A program made the position numbers and the translations under genes. Of a stretch of DNA of 18,096 nucleotides, positions 5,385 through 13,346 are shown one piece after another (positions within the stretch are counted from its first letter, which is position 1; every line of letters starts with the position of its first letter). This DNA is from Haemophilus sp. (lineage in GTDB: Bacteria; Pseudomonadota; Gammaproteobacteria; Enterobacterales; Pasteurellaceae). The notes under the pieces are model-generated. The model saw only the letters and a list, made by a program, of their open reading frames with translations, had not been told where the DNA came from and did not search any database. The stretch lies in NCBI GenBank assembly GCA_019423005.1, contig JAHZCF010000030.1:1-18096 (forward strand). The letters run 5' to 3'.

Positions 5385-6239
5385 ATGGCATCAGAAAATT
5401 TAAATCAATCTTCTGTTGCTCTCACACCAGTTGAAGCAACGGATTATGCTGAAAGCGTTGCTGCGTATAAAGCGCAAAAACGCCCATTTTTATCATTTCT
5501 GTCTGGTATTAGTGCTGGGGCTTGTATTGCTTTAGCCTTTGTATTCTATACGACGACACAAACAGCAAGCGCAGGAGCGCCTTGGGGATTAACCAAGTTA
5601 GTCGGTGGGTTAGTTTTCTCTTTAGGCGTAATTATGGTGGTAATTTTAGGATCTGAATTATTCACCTCTTCTACTTTAACCTTAGTTGCCCGCGTAGGCG
5701 GTAAGATAACCACAAGTCAAATGATCCGAAATTGGATTGTGGTATATTTGGGCAATTTTGTGGGCGGTTTATTTATTGCTGCAGTTATTTGGTTTGGGGG
5801 ACAAACCATGGTAGCAAATGGTCAATGGGGTTTAACCATTTTGGCAACCGCTCAACATAAGATTCATCATACTTGGTTTGAAGCATTTAACCTTGGTATT
5901 TTATGTAACATTATGGTGTGTGTAGCGGTATGGATGTCTTATTCCGGTAAAACTGTTACAGACAAAGCATTTATTATGATAATGCCGATTGGTTTATTTG
6001 TCGCATCTGGTTTTGAACACTGTGTGGCAAATATGTTTATGATTCCACTAGGCATTATCACAGCTCATTCTAGTACGCCAGAATTTTGGCAACAAATTGG
6101 GGTGGATCCAATGAAATATGCAGATTTAGATCTCTATCATTTCATTGTGAAGAATTTGATTCCAGTAACGTTAGGAAACATTGTGGGTGGTGCGGTTTGT
6201 ATCGGCTTATTCCAACGTTATTTAACCAAAGCTCACTAA
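5385..6239 (+). CDS. focA: formate channel FocA (FNT family)
   Basis: This pentameric inner-membrane channel exports the formate made by pyruvate formate-lyase and can re-import it at low pH. The 284-residue protein has six hydrophobic segments at about 38-58, 70-92, 115-137, 166-186, 195-218 and 255-277. It carries the FNT signatures: the omega-loop region LGSELFTSSTL, the NWIVVYLGNFVGG motif, and GFEHCVANMF with the pore His212 (E. coli His209). I place the start at the ATG at 5385, behind TTGGAG (5373-5378); a TTG at 5373 would sit inside that ribosome site. It is followed after 54 bases by pflB without a terminator, the classic focA-pfl operon. Confidence 0.97.
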   Translation: MASENLNQSSVALTPVEATDYAESVAAYKAQKRPFLSFLSGISAGACIALAFVFYTTTQTASAGAPWGLTKLVGGLVFSLGVIMVVILGSELFTSSTLTLVARVGGKITTSQMIRNWIVVYLGNFVGGLFIAAVIWFGGQTMVANGQWGLTILATAQHKIHHTWFEAFNLGILCNIMVCVAVWMSYSGKTVTDKAFIMIMPIGLFVASGFEHCVANMFMIPLGIITAHSSTPEFWQQIGVDPMKYADLDLYHFIVKNLIPVTLGNIVGGAVCIGLFQRYLTKAH

Positions 6240-6293
6240 TGTACTAACGAACTAAACAGACTTATTTTTTATCAATTAAAAAAGGAAATGACT

Positions 6294-8606
6294 ATGTCAG
6301 AACTTAATGAAGCACAAAAAGTTGCGTGGGCAGGATTCGTTGCCGGTGATTGGCAAGAAAACGTCAACGTGCGTGATTTTATTCAAAAGAACTACACCCC
6401 GTATGAAGGTGATGATTCTTTCTTAGCAGGTCCAACCGAAGCGACAACAAAACTTTGGGAAACCGTTATGGAAGGAATTAAAGTTGAAAACCGCACACAT
6501 GCGCCATTAGACTTTGACGAACATACCCCTTCAACGATTACTTCTCACGCACCAGGTTATATCAATAAAGACTTAGAGAAAATCGTAGGTCTTCAAACCG
6601 ATGCTCCATTAAAACGTGCCATTATGCCATTCGGTGGTATTAAAATGGTGGAAGGATCATGCAAAATTTACGGTCGTGAATTAGATCCTGAAGTGAAAAA
6701 AATCTTCACTGAATATCGTAAAACCCATAACCAAGGTGTGTTCGATGTTTATACGCCAGACATTTTACGTTGTCGTAAATCAGGTGTATTAACTGGTCTT
6801 CCAGATGCTTACGGCCGTGGTCGTATCATTGGTGACTATCGTCGTGTAGCACTTTATGGTGTTGACTTCTTAATGAAAGATAAATATGCACAATTCTCTT
6901 CTTTACAAAAAGACTTAGAAGATGGCGTAAATCTTGAAGCAACTATCCGTTTACGTGAAGAAATCGCAGAACAACACCGCGCATTAGGCCAAATGAAACA
7001 AATGGCAGCAAGCTACGGTTACGATATTTCTAACCCTGCAACTAATGCTAAAGAAGCAATTCAATGGATGTACTTTGCTTACTTAGCCGCAATCAAATCA
7101 CAAAACGGTGCAGCGATGTCATTTGGTCGTACTGCAACCTTTATCGATATCTATATCGAACGTGATTTAAAAGCAGGTAAACTTACTGAAACTGAAGCAC
7201 AAGAATTAGTTGACCACTTAGTCATGAAACTTCGTATGGTTCGTTTCTTACGTACACCTGAATACGATCAATTATTCTCTGGTGACCCAATGTGGGCAAC
7301 TGAAACCATCGCAGGTATGGGGTTAGACGGCCGTACATTAGTAACCAAAAATACATTCCGTATTTTACACACCCTTTACAACATGGGTACTTCTCCAGAA
7401 CCAAACTTAACAATTCTTTGGTCTGAACAATTACCTGAAAACTTCAAACGTTTCTGTGCGAAAGTATCGATTGATACCTCATCTGTTCAATACGAAAACG
7501 ATGATTTAATGCGTCCAGACTTCAACAATGATGACTACGCAATCGCATGTTGTGTATCACCAATGGTTGTTGGTAAACAAATGCAATTCTTCGGTGCTCG
7601 TGCAAACTTAGCGAAAACATTGTTATACGCAATCAACGGCGGTATCGATGAAAAATTAGGTATGCAAGTAGGTCCGAAAACTGCACCAATTACTGATGAA
7701 GTGTTAGATTTCGACACAGTCATGACTCGTATGGATAGCTTTATGGATTGGTTGGCAAAACAATATGTGACAGCCTTAAATATCATCCACTACATGCACG
7801 ATAAATATTCATATGAAGCAGCCTTAATGGCGTTACATGATCGTGATGTATACCGTACCATGGCTTGTGGTATCGCAGGTCTTTCTGTTGCAGCGGACTC
7901 ACTTTCAGCAATTAAATATGCGAAAGTTAAACCAATTCGTGGCGACATCAAAGATAAAGATGGCAATGTTGTAGCAAGCAATGTAGCGATCGACTTCGAG
8001 ATCGAAGGTGAATATCCACAATATGGTAACAATGACAACCGTGTTGATGACATCGCTTGTGACTTAGTTGAACGTTTCATGAAGAAAATTCAAAAACTTA
8101 AAACTTACCGCAACGCTGTGCCTACACAATCTGTATTAACCATTACTTCTAACGTGGTTTATGGTAAGAAAACAGGTAACACCCCAGATGGTCGCCGTGC
8201 CGGCGCACCATTCGGACCAGGTGCTAACCCAATGCACGGTCGTGACCAAAAAGGTGCGGTGGCATCATTAACTTCTGTAGCTAAACTTCCATTTGCTTAC
8301 GCGAAAGATGGTATTTCTTATACCTTCTCAATCGTACCAAATGCATTAGGTAAAGATCCAGAAGCACAACGTCGCAACCTTGCAGGCTTAATGGATGGTT
8401 ACTTCCACCACGAAGCTGCAGTAGAAGGTGGTCAACACTTAAATGTGAACGTATTAAACCGTGAAATGTTATTAGATGCGATGGAAAATCCGGATAAATA
8501 TCCGCAATTAACTATTCGTGTATCTGGTTACGCAGTGCGTTTTAACTCTTTAACTAAAGAGCAACAACAAGACGTTGTAACTCGTACATTCACAGAATCG
8601 TTCTAA
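6294..8606 (+). CDS. pflB: formate C-acetyltransferase (pyruvate formate-lyase)
   Basis: This glycyl-radical enzyme converts pyruvate and CoA to acetyl-CoA and formate during anaerobic growth. The 770-residue protein has the catalytic cysteine pair Cys419-Cys420 in AIACCVSPM and the radical Gly745 in RVSGYAVRF, near the C-terminus, as in E. coli. Compared with my recollection of E. coli PflB (760 residues), it carries about ten extra residues near 550-565 (region RGDIKDKDGNVVASNV), a surface insertion I believe is shared by H. influenzae. The start is the ATG at 6294, giving the conserved MSELNE; an in-frame ATG at 6288 is too close to the AAAAGG ribosome site. Codon use looks biased and regular, consistent with high expression. 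The operon ends with a strong terminator at 8651, so the activase gene is separate. Confidence 0.98.
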   Translation: MSELNEAQKVAWAGFVAGDWQENVNVRDFIQKNYTPYEGDDSFLAGPTEATTKLWETVMEGIKVENRTHAPLDFDEHTPSTITSHAPGYINKDLEKIVGLQTDAPLKRAIMPFGGIKMVEGSCKIYGRELDPEVKKIFTEYRKTHNQGVFDVYTPDILRCRKSGVLTGLPDAYGRGRIIGDYRRVALYGVDFLMKDKYAQFSSLQKDLEDGVNLEATIRLREEIAEQHRALGQMKQMAASYGYDISNPATNAKEAIQWMYFAYLAAIKSQNGAAMSFGRTATFIDIYIERDLKAGKLTETEAQELVDHLVMKLRMVRFLRTPEYDQLFSGDPMWATETIAGMGLDGRTLVTKNTFRILHTLYNMGTSPEPNLTILWSEQLPENFKRFCAKVSIDTSSVQYENDDLMRPDFNNDDYAIACCVSPMVVGKQMQFFGARANLAKTLLYAINGGIDEKLGMQVGPKTAPITDEVLDFDTVMTRMDSFMDWLAKQYVTALNIIHYMHDKYSYEAALMALHDRDVYRTMACGIAGLSVAADSLSAIKYAKVKPIRGDIKDKDGNVVASNVAIDFEIEGEYPQYGNNDNRVDDIACDLVERFMKKIQKLKTYRNAVPTQSVLTITSNVVYGKKTGNTPDGRRAGAPFGPGANPMHGRDQKGAVASLTSVAKLPFAYAKDGISYTFSIVPNALGKDPEAQRRNLAGLMDGYFHHEAAVEGGQHLNVNVLNREMLLDAMENPDKYPQLTIRVSGYAVRFNSLTKEQQQDVVTRTFTESF

Positions 8607-8622
8607 AACACGATAAAATTTA

Positions 8623-8631
8623 ACCGCACTT
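8623..8631 (-). repeat. DNA uptake signal sequence after pflB
   Basis: Perfect ACCGCACTT (reverse orientation) in the short stretch between the pflB stop and its terminator. It is single and not part of the terminator stem. Confidence 0.85.
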
Positions 8632-8650
8632 TAGCGGGAACATAAAAATT

Positions 8651-8682
8651 ATGAGCCTGATTTAAGTCAGGCTCATTTTTTA
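8651..8682 (+). terminator. rho-independent terminator of the focA-pflB operon
   Basis: ATGAGCCTGA (8651-8660) and TCAGGCTCAT (8667-8676) form a perfect 10-bp stem with a 6-base loop and a T-tract. Confidence 0.9.
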
Positions 8683-8695
8683 TAGATGATATTTT

Positions 8696-8704
8696 TGGTA
8701 AAAT
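8696..8704 (+). promoter_or_regulatory. candidate extended -10 promoter of pflA
   Basis: TGG followed by TAAAAT fits an extended -10 element; the -35 region is just T-rich sequence of the preceding terminator. It lies between the pflB terminator and the pflA start, supporting separate transcription of pflA. Confidence 0.35.
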
Positions 8705-8735
8705 TTAGCTAGATTTATTTTTTGGAAATTTATGT

Positions 8736-9476
8736 ATGTCTGTTCTAGGAAGAATTCACTCCTTTGAATCCTGTGGAACCGTGGATGGTCCCGGCATTCG
8801 TTTTATTTTATTTATGCAAGGCTGTTTAATGCGTTGCAAATATTGCCACAACCGTGATACTTGGGATCTTGATGGTGGTCGCGAAATCAGTGTGGAAGAA
8901 CTCATGAAAGAAGTCGTGAGCTATCGCCATTTTATGAATGCAACCGGTGGTGGTGTAACAGCATCAGGTGGTGAAGCCATTCTTCAAGCTGAGTTTGTAC
9001 GCGATTGGTTCCGAGCTTGTAAAGCAGAAGGCATTAATACTTGTTTGGATACTAATGGGTTTGTACGTCATTATGATCACATTATTGATGAACTGATCGA
9101 TGTAACCGATCTTGTTTTGCTTGATTTAAAAGAACTTAACGATCAAGTACACCAAAACCTTATTGGTGTACCAAATAAACGGACACTTGAGTTTGCTAAA
9201 TATCTGCAAAAACGTAATCAGCGAACCTGGATTCGTTATGTGGTGGTTCCAGGTTATACCGATAACGATCATGATGTTCATCTGCTCGGACAGTTTATTG
9301 AAGGTATGACCAATATTGAAAAAGTCGAACTTCTCCCTTATCATCGATTAGGGGCTCATAAATGGAAAACCCTTGGCTTTGAGTATGAGCTCGCAGATGT
9401 TTTGCCACCGACGAAAGAATCGCTTGAACATATCAAAACGATTCTTGAAGGATATGGACATACGGTAAAATATTAA
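8736..9476 (+). CDS. pflA: pyruvate formate-lyase 1-activating enzyme (radical SAM)
   Basis: This enzyme generates the glycyl radical on PflB using a 4Fe-4S cluster and S-adenosylmethionine. The 246-residue length matches the family. The N-terminus IHSFESCGTVDGPGIRFILF is the activase signature, followed by the radical-SAM CX3CX2C at Cys30, Cys34 and Cys37. The SAM-binding TGGGVTASGGEA block (about 69-80) and LLDLKELND further on are also typical. The ATG at 8736 is chosen because an ATG four bases earlier (8732) is out of frame; a TTTGGAA tract precedes it. It is separated from pflB by a terminator and a promoter-like element. The next gene starts 53 bases downstream with no terminator between. 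Confidence 0.97.
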   Translation: MSVLGRIHSFESCGTVDGPGIRFILFMQGCLMRCKYCHNRDTWDLDGGREISVEELMKEVVSYRHFMNATGGGVTASGGEAILQAEFVRDWFRACKAEGINTCLDTNGFVRHYDHIIDELIDVTDLVLLDLKELNDQVHQNLIGVPNKRTLEFAKYLQKRNQRTWIRYVVVPGYTDNDHDVHLLGQFIEGMTNIEKVELLPYHRLGAHKWKTLGFEYELADVLPPTKESLEHIKTILEGYGHTVKY

Positions 9477-9529
9477 GCTAAGGTATAAAAAGATTAACAG
9501 TAGGCTTTAGAAAGCTTTAAGGAGGAAAA

Positions 9530-10033
9530 ATGAAAAAATTAGCATTAACGTTTTTAGGTGTAGCCCTTTTAGCAGGCTGTTCAGCTGTTCAATCGCCAGT
9601 TACACAAGAAGAGGTGACATTAACACCTCCTTCAAAAGATAGAGTAGGGTATGTGCGATTAGTAAAAGATAAAAATTACTACATTGATACTGATTCTATT
9701 TGGGTAGATAACCAAGATTTAAACCAAGTGCACTTTGATGCCGTGGTGAATTTGGATAAAGGTTTATATGTGTATCCAAATGAGAAAAGACGCTATGCGC
9801 GTTCTGTTCGCCAATATAAAATTTTAAACTGTAAGAACTACCATTTAACTCAAGTTCGTACTGATTTTTATGATGATTTCTGGGGTGAAGGTTTACGCGC
9901 CGCACCGAAAAAACAAGAGAAATACACCATTAGCTTAAAACCTAACACAACGCTCTATGCGGCTGCGCAAGTTATTTGTGTGAACTCAGATAGAAAACCT
10001 TCTTTAGAGTTAGAAGGCTCAAAAGCAAAATAA
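9530..10033 (+). CDS. pe: surface-adhesin protein E homologue (lipoprotein)
   Basis: 167 residues. A lipoprotein signal ends in the lipobox LLAGC with Cys17, so the mature protein should be lipid-anchored, probably in the outer membrane. Positions 39-126 closely match H. influenzae protein E (HI0178) as I remember it, including NYYID, SIWVDNQ, VHFDAVVNLDKGLYVYP and RYARSVRQYKILNC. In H. influenzae, protein E is a 160-residue adhesin that binds vitronectin, laminin and plasminogen, with a basic segment near 84-108; the same segment is conserved here at about 86-110. Cys101 and Cys150 could form a disulfide. It has a full-consensus ribosome site, TAAGGAGG (9518-9525), and lies right after pflA, as in H. 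influenzae. Whether this homologue is an adhesin is inference. Confidence 0.9.
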   Translation: MKKLALTFLGVALLAGCSAVQSPVTQEEVTLTPPSKDRVGYVRLVKDKNYYIDTDSIWVDNQDLNQVHFDAVVNLDKGLYVYPNEKRRYARSVRQYKILNCKNYHLTQVRTDFYDDFWGEGLRAAPKKQEKYTISLKPNTTLYAAAQVICVNSDRKPSLELEGSKAK

Positions 10034-10040
10034 TCAATTA

Positions 10041-10069
10041 AAGTGCGGTTAGAAATAACCGCATTTTTT
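10041..10069 (+). terminator. terminator of the protein E gene, built from a USS and a degenerate inverse copy
   Basis: A perfect uptake signal AAGTGCGGT (10041-10049) is followed by AACCGCA and a T-run. TGCGGTT (10044-10050) pairs with AACCGCA (10057-10063). The right arm is a degenerate uptake signal, having lost its C-T step. Confidence 0.8.
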
Positions 10070-10103
10070 ATCTCTCAGAAATTAATGAGCAGGTAATAAA
10101 AAA

Positions 10104-10140
10104 CGGTCAATATTCATTAAATATTGACCGCTCTTTTTAT
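10104..10140. terminator. bidirectional terminator serving efp (reverse) and a backstop for the protein E gene
   Basis: CGGTCAATAT (10104-10113) and ATATTGACCG (10121-10130) form a perfect 10-bp stem with a 7-base loop. A run of A's to the left gives the reverse strand an immediate T-tail after efp, and CTCTTTTT lies to the right for the forward strand. Confidence 0.82.
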
Positions 10141-10154
10141 CTCACTATAAAAGA

Positions 10155-10721
10155 CTATTTCACGCGAGAAACGTATTCGCCTGAACGAGTATCAACTTTG
10201 ATTACTTCGCCGATTTGAACGAAAAGAGGTACTTTCACCACTGCACCAGTACTTAATGTTGCTGGTTTACCGCCAGTACCTGCAGTATCACCTTTAAGAC
10301 CTGGGTCAGTATCGATGATTTCTAATTCTACGAAGTTTGGTGGGGTAACAGTAATTGGCGCACCGTTCCATAAAGTCACGATACAATCTGCTTGGTCTAA
10401 TAACCATTTTTCAGCATCACCCACTGCTTTTGCATCAGCAGAGTATTGTTCAAATGTTTCTGGGTGCATGAAGTACCAGAATGCATCATCTTTGTATGAA
10501 TAAGTGAGGTTAAGATCCATAACATCAGCAGCTTCAACCGAAGTACCAGATTTGAAGTTTACGTCTAATACTTTGCCTGAAATTAATTTACGAATACGAG
10601 TACGAGTAAAAGCTTGGCCTTTACCTGGTTTAACGAATTCGTTTTCAACGATCACACAAGGCTCACCGTCTTGCATAAATTTTAGACCTGGTTTGAAATC
10701 ACTGGTAGTATATGTAGCCAT
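10155..10721 (-). CDS. efp: translation elongation factor P
   Basis: EF-P binds between the ribosomal P and E sites and relieves stalling at consecutive prolines. The 188-residue protein shows the three-domain family layout: the KOW-like N-terminal domain with the modification loop VKPGKGQAF, and the C-terminal signature GLKGDTAGTGGKPATLSTGAVVKVP. The loop Lys34 is the residue beta-lysylated by EpmA with (R)-beta-lysine from EpmB. An AGGATA ribosome site precedes the ATG on the reverse strand. It is divergent from epmB with only 36 bases between the starts, so the two share a compact regulatory region. The neighbouring modifier gene supports the EpmA/EpmB (beta-lysine) type of EF-P. Confidence 0.98.
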   Translation of the reverse strand: MATYTTSDFKPGLKFMQDGEPCVIVENEFVKPGKGQAFTRTRIRKLISGKVLDVNFKSGTSVEAADVMDLNLTYSYKDDAFWYFMHPETFEQYSADAKAVGDAEKWLLDQADCIVTLWNGAPITVTPPNFVELEIIDTDPGLKGDTAGTGGKPATLSTGAVVKVPLFVQIGEVIKVDTRSGEYVSRVK

Positions 10722-10757
10722 ATTAAAAATATCCTAAAAAATAGAGATTGTTTGAAA

Positions 10758-11774
10758 GTGCGTATTTTAACCCGAAATATTGCGATTAGAGAAGAACAAA
10801 ATTGGTTAGAAACCCTAAAAAATGCGATTTCTGATCCGAAAATCTTGTTAAAAACCTTAAATTTGCCTGTTGAGGATTTTGCCGAGGATATCGCTGCCCG
10901 TAAACTTTTTGCTATGCGAGTGCCTTTACCTTTTGTTGAAAAAATGGAAAAAGGGAATCCGAAAGACCCACTTTTTTTACAGGTAATGACGGCTCAACAA
11001 GAATTTATCGAGGCCGAAGGTTTTAGCCAAGATCCTTTAGACGAACAGCAAAAAAATGCCGTGCCTAATATTCTGCATAAATACCAAAATCGCTTGCTGT
11101 TCATGGCAAAAGGAGGCTGTGCGGTTAATTGCCGCTATTGTTTCCGTCGCCATTTTCCTTATGACCAAAATCCAGGCAATAAAGTCAGTTGGCAACAAGC
11201 AATAGACTATATCGCCGCACATCCAGAAATTGAAGAAGTGATTTTTTCGGGTGGCGATCCGATGATGGCGAAGGATAGTGAATGGGCGTGGCTATTAGAA
11301 CGCCTTGAAAAGATACCGCACTTACAGCGTTTGCGTATTCACTCTCGTTTGCCGGTCGTGATTCCAGAACGCATTACGGATGAATTTTGTGATTTATTGC
11401 TAAAAAGCCCATTACAAACAGTGTTTGTGACGCATATCAATCATCCAAATGAAATTGATGAAGAACTCGCTTTGGCTATGCAAAAACTGGTAGGCGCTAA
11501 GGTCACGTTACTCAATCAATCAGTCCTTTTAAAGGATGTGAATGATAACCCACATACATTAAAAGTCTTGAGCGATAAGCTTTTTCAAGCAGGAATTTTG
11601 CCTTATTACTTGCATTTGTTGGATAAAGTGCAGGGTGCGAGCCATTTCTATATTTCAGATGAGAAAGCGTTACAAATTTATAAAGAATTACAGGCGCTCA
11701 CTTCTGGCTATTTAGTACCCAAATTAGCTCGAGAAATCGGTGGAGAGCCAAATAAGACTTTATACACAGCGTAA
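10758..11774 (+). CDS. epmB: EF-P beta-lysylation protein EpmB (lysine 2,3-aminomutase-like)
   Basis: This radical-SAM, PLP-dependent enzyme converts (S)-alpha-lysine to (R)-beta-lysine for EF-P modification. The radical-SAM cysteines are Cys121, Cys125 and Cys128 in KGGCAVNCRYCFRRHF. A SAM-binding SGGDP motif is at about 164-168, and Lys322 in PKLAREIGGEP is the likely PLP-binding lysine by family position. I use the GTG at 10758, giving MRILTRN and 338 residues, because the H. influenzae protein as I recall starts the same way. An in-frame TTG at 10752 (340 residues) has better spacing from the weak AGAG ribosome-like tract at 10743-10746 and cannot be excluded. The GTG lies within a degenerate uptake signal. 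Divergent from its substrate gene efp. Confidence 0.95.
   Translation: MRILTRNIAIREEQNWLETLKNAISDPKILLKTLNLPVEDFAEDIAARKLFAMRVPLPFVEKMEKGNPKDPLFLQVMTAQQEFIEAEGFSQDPLDEQQKNAVPNILHKYQNRLLFMAKGGCAVNCRYCFRRHFPYDQNPGNKVSWQQAIDYIAAHPEIEEVIFSGGDPMMAKDSEWAWLLERLEKIPHLQRLRIHSRLPVVIPERITDEFCDLLLKSPLQTVFVTHINHPNEIDEELALAMQKLVGAKVTLLNQSVLLKDVNDNPHTLKVLSDKLFQAGILPYYLHLLDKVQGASHFYISDEKALQIYKELQALTSGYLVPKLAREIGGEPNKTLYTA
11315..11323 (-). repeat. DNA uptake signal sequence within epmB
   Basis: Perfect ACCGCACTT in reverse orientation inside the coding sequence, covering the Ile-Pro-His-Leu stretch. Confidence 0.85.
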
Positions 11775-11802
11775 GATCCGATAAAATACGATTCAATTTT
11801 TC

Positions 11803-11811
11803 ACCGCACTT
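11803..11811 (-). repeat. DNA uptake signal sequence between epmB and oapA
   Basis: Perfect ACCGCACTT in reverse orientation. With the following GTGCG it can form only a 5-bp hairpin (11805-11809 with 11815-11819) lacking a T-tail, so a terminator is doubtful. Confidence 0.82.
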
Positions 11812-11849
11812 TTTGTGCGATCTTTAGTTTAGCAAATCGAGGTAATCCC

Positions 11850-13241
11850 GTGGATAATAAAAATCAACCTAACGACAATTCATCTCAAAATGAATTAGAT
11901 TTAGGATTTAATCATTCAGACTCTGTGACCCCAAGAAAGCCGGTTCAACAAAGTGGCTCAATTTTTGATAAAGCCAAAGGTTTATTTGGTAAAAAAGAGC
12001 AACCAGATACGCAATTCCATGTTCGTCGCGAACCAACTTTTGGTGCGACAGCAAGCCAACCTTTTTCACCTTCTCAAGCATTTCAAAGTGAAAATACTGA
12101 ACAATCAGCGCCATCAAGTGCTTTCGGAACTCAAGAGCCCGTTGAGAATGTTCAGGTAGAAAACGTAGCGGAAGAAAAAGTGATTTTTGAAAATTCTCCT
12201 GCAGAAGAGATTGTTGAAGAAGTGACAACTCAAGCTGAAACCGTTGCACCGGCAGCCGCTGCGGCAGCAAGCTTGAAATCACCTGAAAAATGGAAGGTTC
12301 TACAAATGTTACCAGAAAAACATCGTCGTTTATTTATTGCAATTTTGGGTTTAGTGGTATTACTGATCATTTTCTTCACCCTAAAACCAAACTCAGATAC
12401 GGTGGAGTCTTTTGAACAACAAAACAGTAATGAAATTCCAGTTCAATTCCAATCATTGGATCAGTCTCAACCAGTTGAAACTACAGTATTAGATAACAAT
12501 AATACTACGGCTCCTGCAACAACAGAACAAACAGCAAATGATGCTAAATCAGATACACCTCCAGCAATGGAATATGTAGGTGATAAAGCAGATGCCGCTA
12601 AATCACAAACTGCAGAACCTGCACAACAAACTGTTGCTCAACAACCAGCAACTCAACCTGTGCCAGTTAAACCAACTCTTGATGCAACAAGTAAAGAACC
12701 ATTGCTAAGAACAGTGCAGCCAACGGCAGAAAAACATACTGCAACGGTTGAGCATAAAGCAGAACCTCGTCGTGAACATACACCAGTGGTTCAAGAGAAA
12801 AAACAACCTAAACCAGCAACTGAAAAAGCGACAGCTCAGCCGACTCAAACCGTGAAAAAAGAGCAAAGCAAAATTCAAGAAGCTAAACCTGTTGCGACTA
12901 AAGAAACTAAAGTTCAAATTGTGGAAGCGAAATCCGCAACCAACAAGACTGTGAAAGCTGTAGAACCAGTAGCTCAAACAGCTTCAACCGGTGCAACAAA
13001 AACATTAACTGTGCCGCAAGGTGTTTCACTGATGCAAGTATTCCGTGATAATAAATTGAATATTGCCGATGTGAATGCGATGACCAAAGCAAATGGTGCA
13101 GGTAATGCATTAAGCAGCTTCAAACCTGGTGACAAGGTACAGGTTTCAGTGAACGGTCAAGGCCGAGTGAGTGAGCTTCGTTTATCAAATGGCGGTAAGT
13201 TCATTCGTCAAGCCGATGGTTCATATCAATATAAAAAATAA
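11850..13241 (+). CDS. oapA: opacity-associated protein OapA (single-pass membrane protein with LysM-like OapA domain)
   Basis: 463 residues. The N-terminal 1-145 are cytoplasmic and acidic/Gln-rich. A conserved KWKVLQMLPEKHRR segment (147-160) runs into one transmembrane helix at about 161-178, matching the OapA N-terminal domain. A long Thr/Pro/Gln/Lys/Ala-rich low-complexity stretch (about 185-380) would cross the periplasm. The C-terminal 383-463 is the OapA LysM-like domain (LTVPQGVSLMQVFRDNKLNIADVNAM onwards). In H. influenzae, oapA affects colony opacity and epithelial attachment; the E. coli relative YtfB binds glycan and localises to the division site. So it may primarily be a cell-wall protein. 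The start is GTG at 11850, set by GAGG seven bases upstream. I see no simple-sequence repeat that would make it phase-variable. Confidence 0.93.
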   Translation: MDNKNQPNDNSSQNELDLGFNHSDSVTPRKPVQQSGSIFDKAKGLFGKKEQPDTQFHVRREPTFGATASQPFSPSQAFQSENTEQSAPSSAFGTQEPVENVQVENVAEEKVIFENSPAEEIVEEVTTQAETVAPAAAAAASLKSPEKWKVLQMLPEKHRRLFIAILGLVVLLIIFFTLKPNSDTVESFEQQNSNEIPVQFQSLDQSQPVETTVLDNNNTTAPATTEQTANDAKSDTPPAMEYVGDKADAAKSQTAEPAQQTVAQQPATQPVPVKPTLDATSKEPLLRTVQPTAEKHTATVEHKAEPRREHTPVVQEKKQPKPATEKATAQPTQTVKKEQSKIQEAKPVATKETKVQIVEAKSATNKTVKAVEPVAQTASTGATKTLTVPQGVSLMQVFRDNKLNIADVNAMTKANGAGNALSSFKPGDKVQVSVNGQGRVSELRLSNGGKFIRQADGSYQYKK

Positions 13242-13248
13242 TTTTTAG

Positions 13249-13271
13249 TGGGCGAGTAATCGCCCATTTTT
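13249..13271 (+). terminator. rho-independent terminator of oapA
   Basis: TGGGCGA (13249-13255) pairs with TCGCCCA (13260-13266) around a GTAA loop, followed by a T-tract. It lies eight bases after the oapA stop. Confidence 0.82.
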
Positions 13272-13281
13272 CTAGATGAGA

Positions 13282-13325
13282 TTGTTTATCCTTGCTCATT
13301 TCGAAAAGTGAGCAATCATAAACAA
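13282..13325. repeat. long stem-loop between oapA and oapB
   Basis: Arms 13282-13298 and 13309-13325 pair as TTGTTTAT with ATAAACAA and TTGCTCA with TGAGCAA, separated by a 2x2 internal loop (CC against TC), with a 10-base apical loop. That is 15 paired positions in 17. It follows the oapA terminator and ends 21 bases before the oapB ATG. No T-tract follows on the forward strand. Confidence 0.7.
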
Positions 13326-13346
13326 ACCTTGATGGAAATAGAATTC

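Noticed and set aside
10315..10737. Two forward open frames opposite efp
   Set aside because: They are antisense shadows of a highly conserved gene, with no ribosome sites and no recognisable protein features.
11805..11819. Small hairpin after epmB as a terminator
   Set aside because: It has only five base pairs and no T-tail; it arises from an uptake signal followed by GTGCG.
12705..12977. Reverse-strand Cys/Phe-rich open frame inside oapA
   Set aside because: Its odd composition is the complement of the Lys/Thr/Gln-rich OapA linker; there is no start signal or family match.
11850..13241. OapA as a phase-variable gene with simple-sequence repeats
   Set aside because: The low-complexity region is irregular at the DNA level; I see no tetranucleotide or homopolymer tract of the kind used for phase variation.
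13282..13346. Upstream GTG (13308) or ATG (13332) start for oapB
   Set aside because: The GTG lies inside the stem-loop, and both would displace the lipoprotein signal from the N-terminus.
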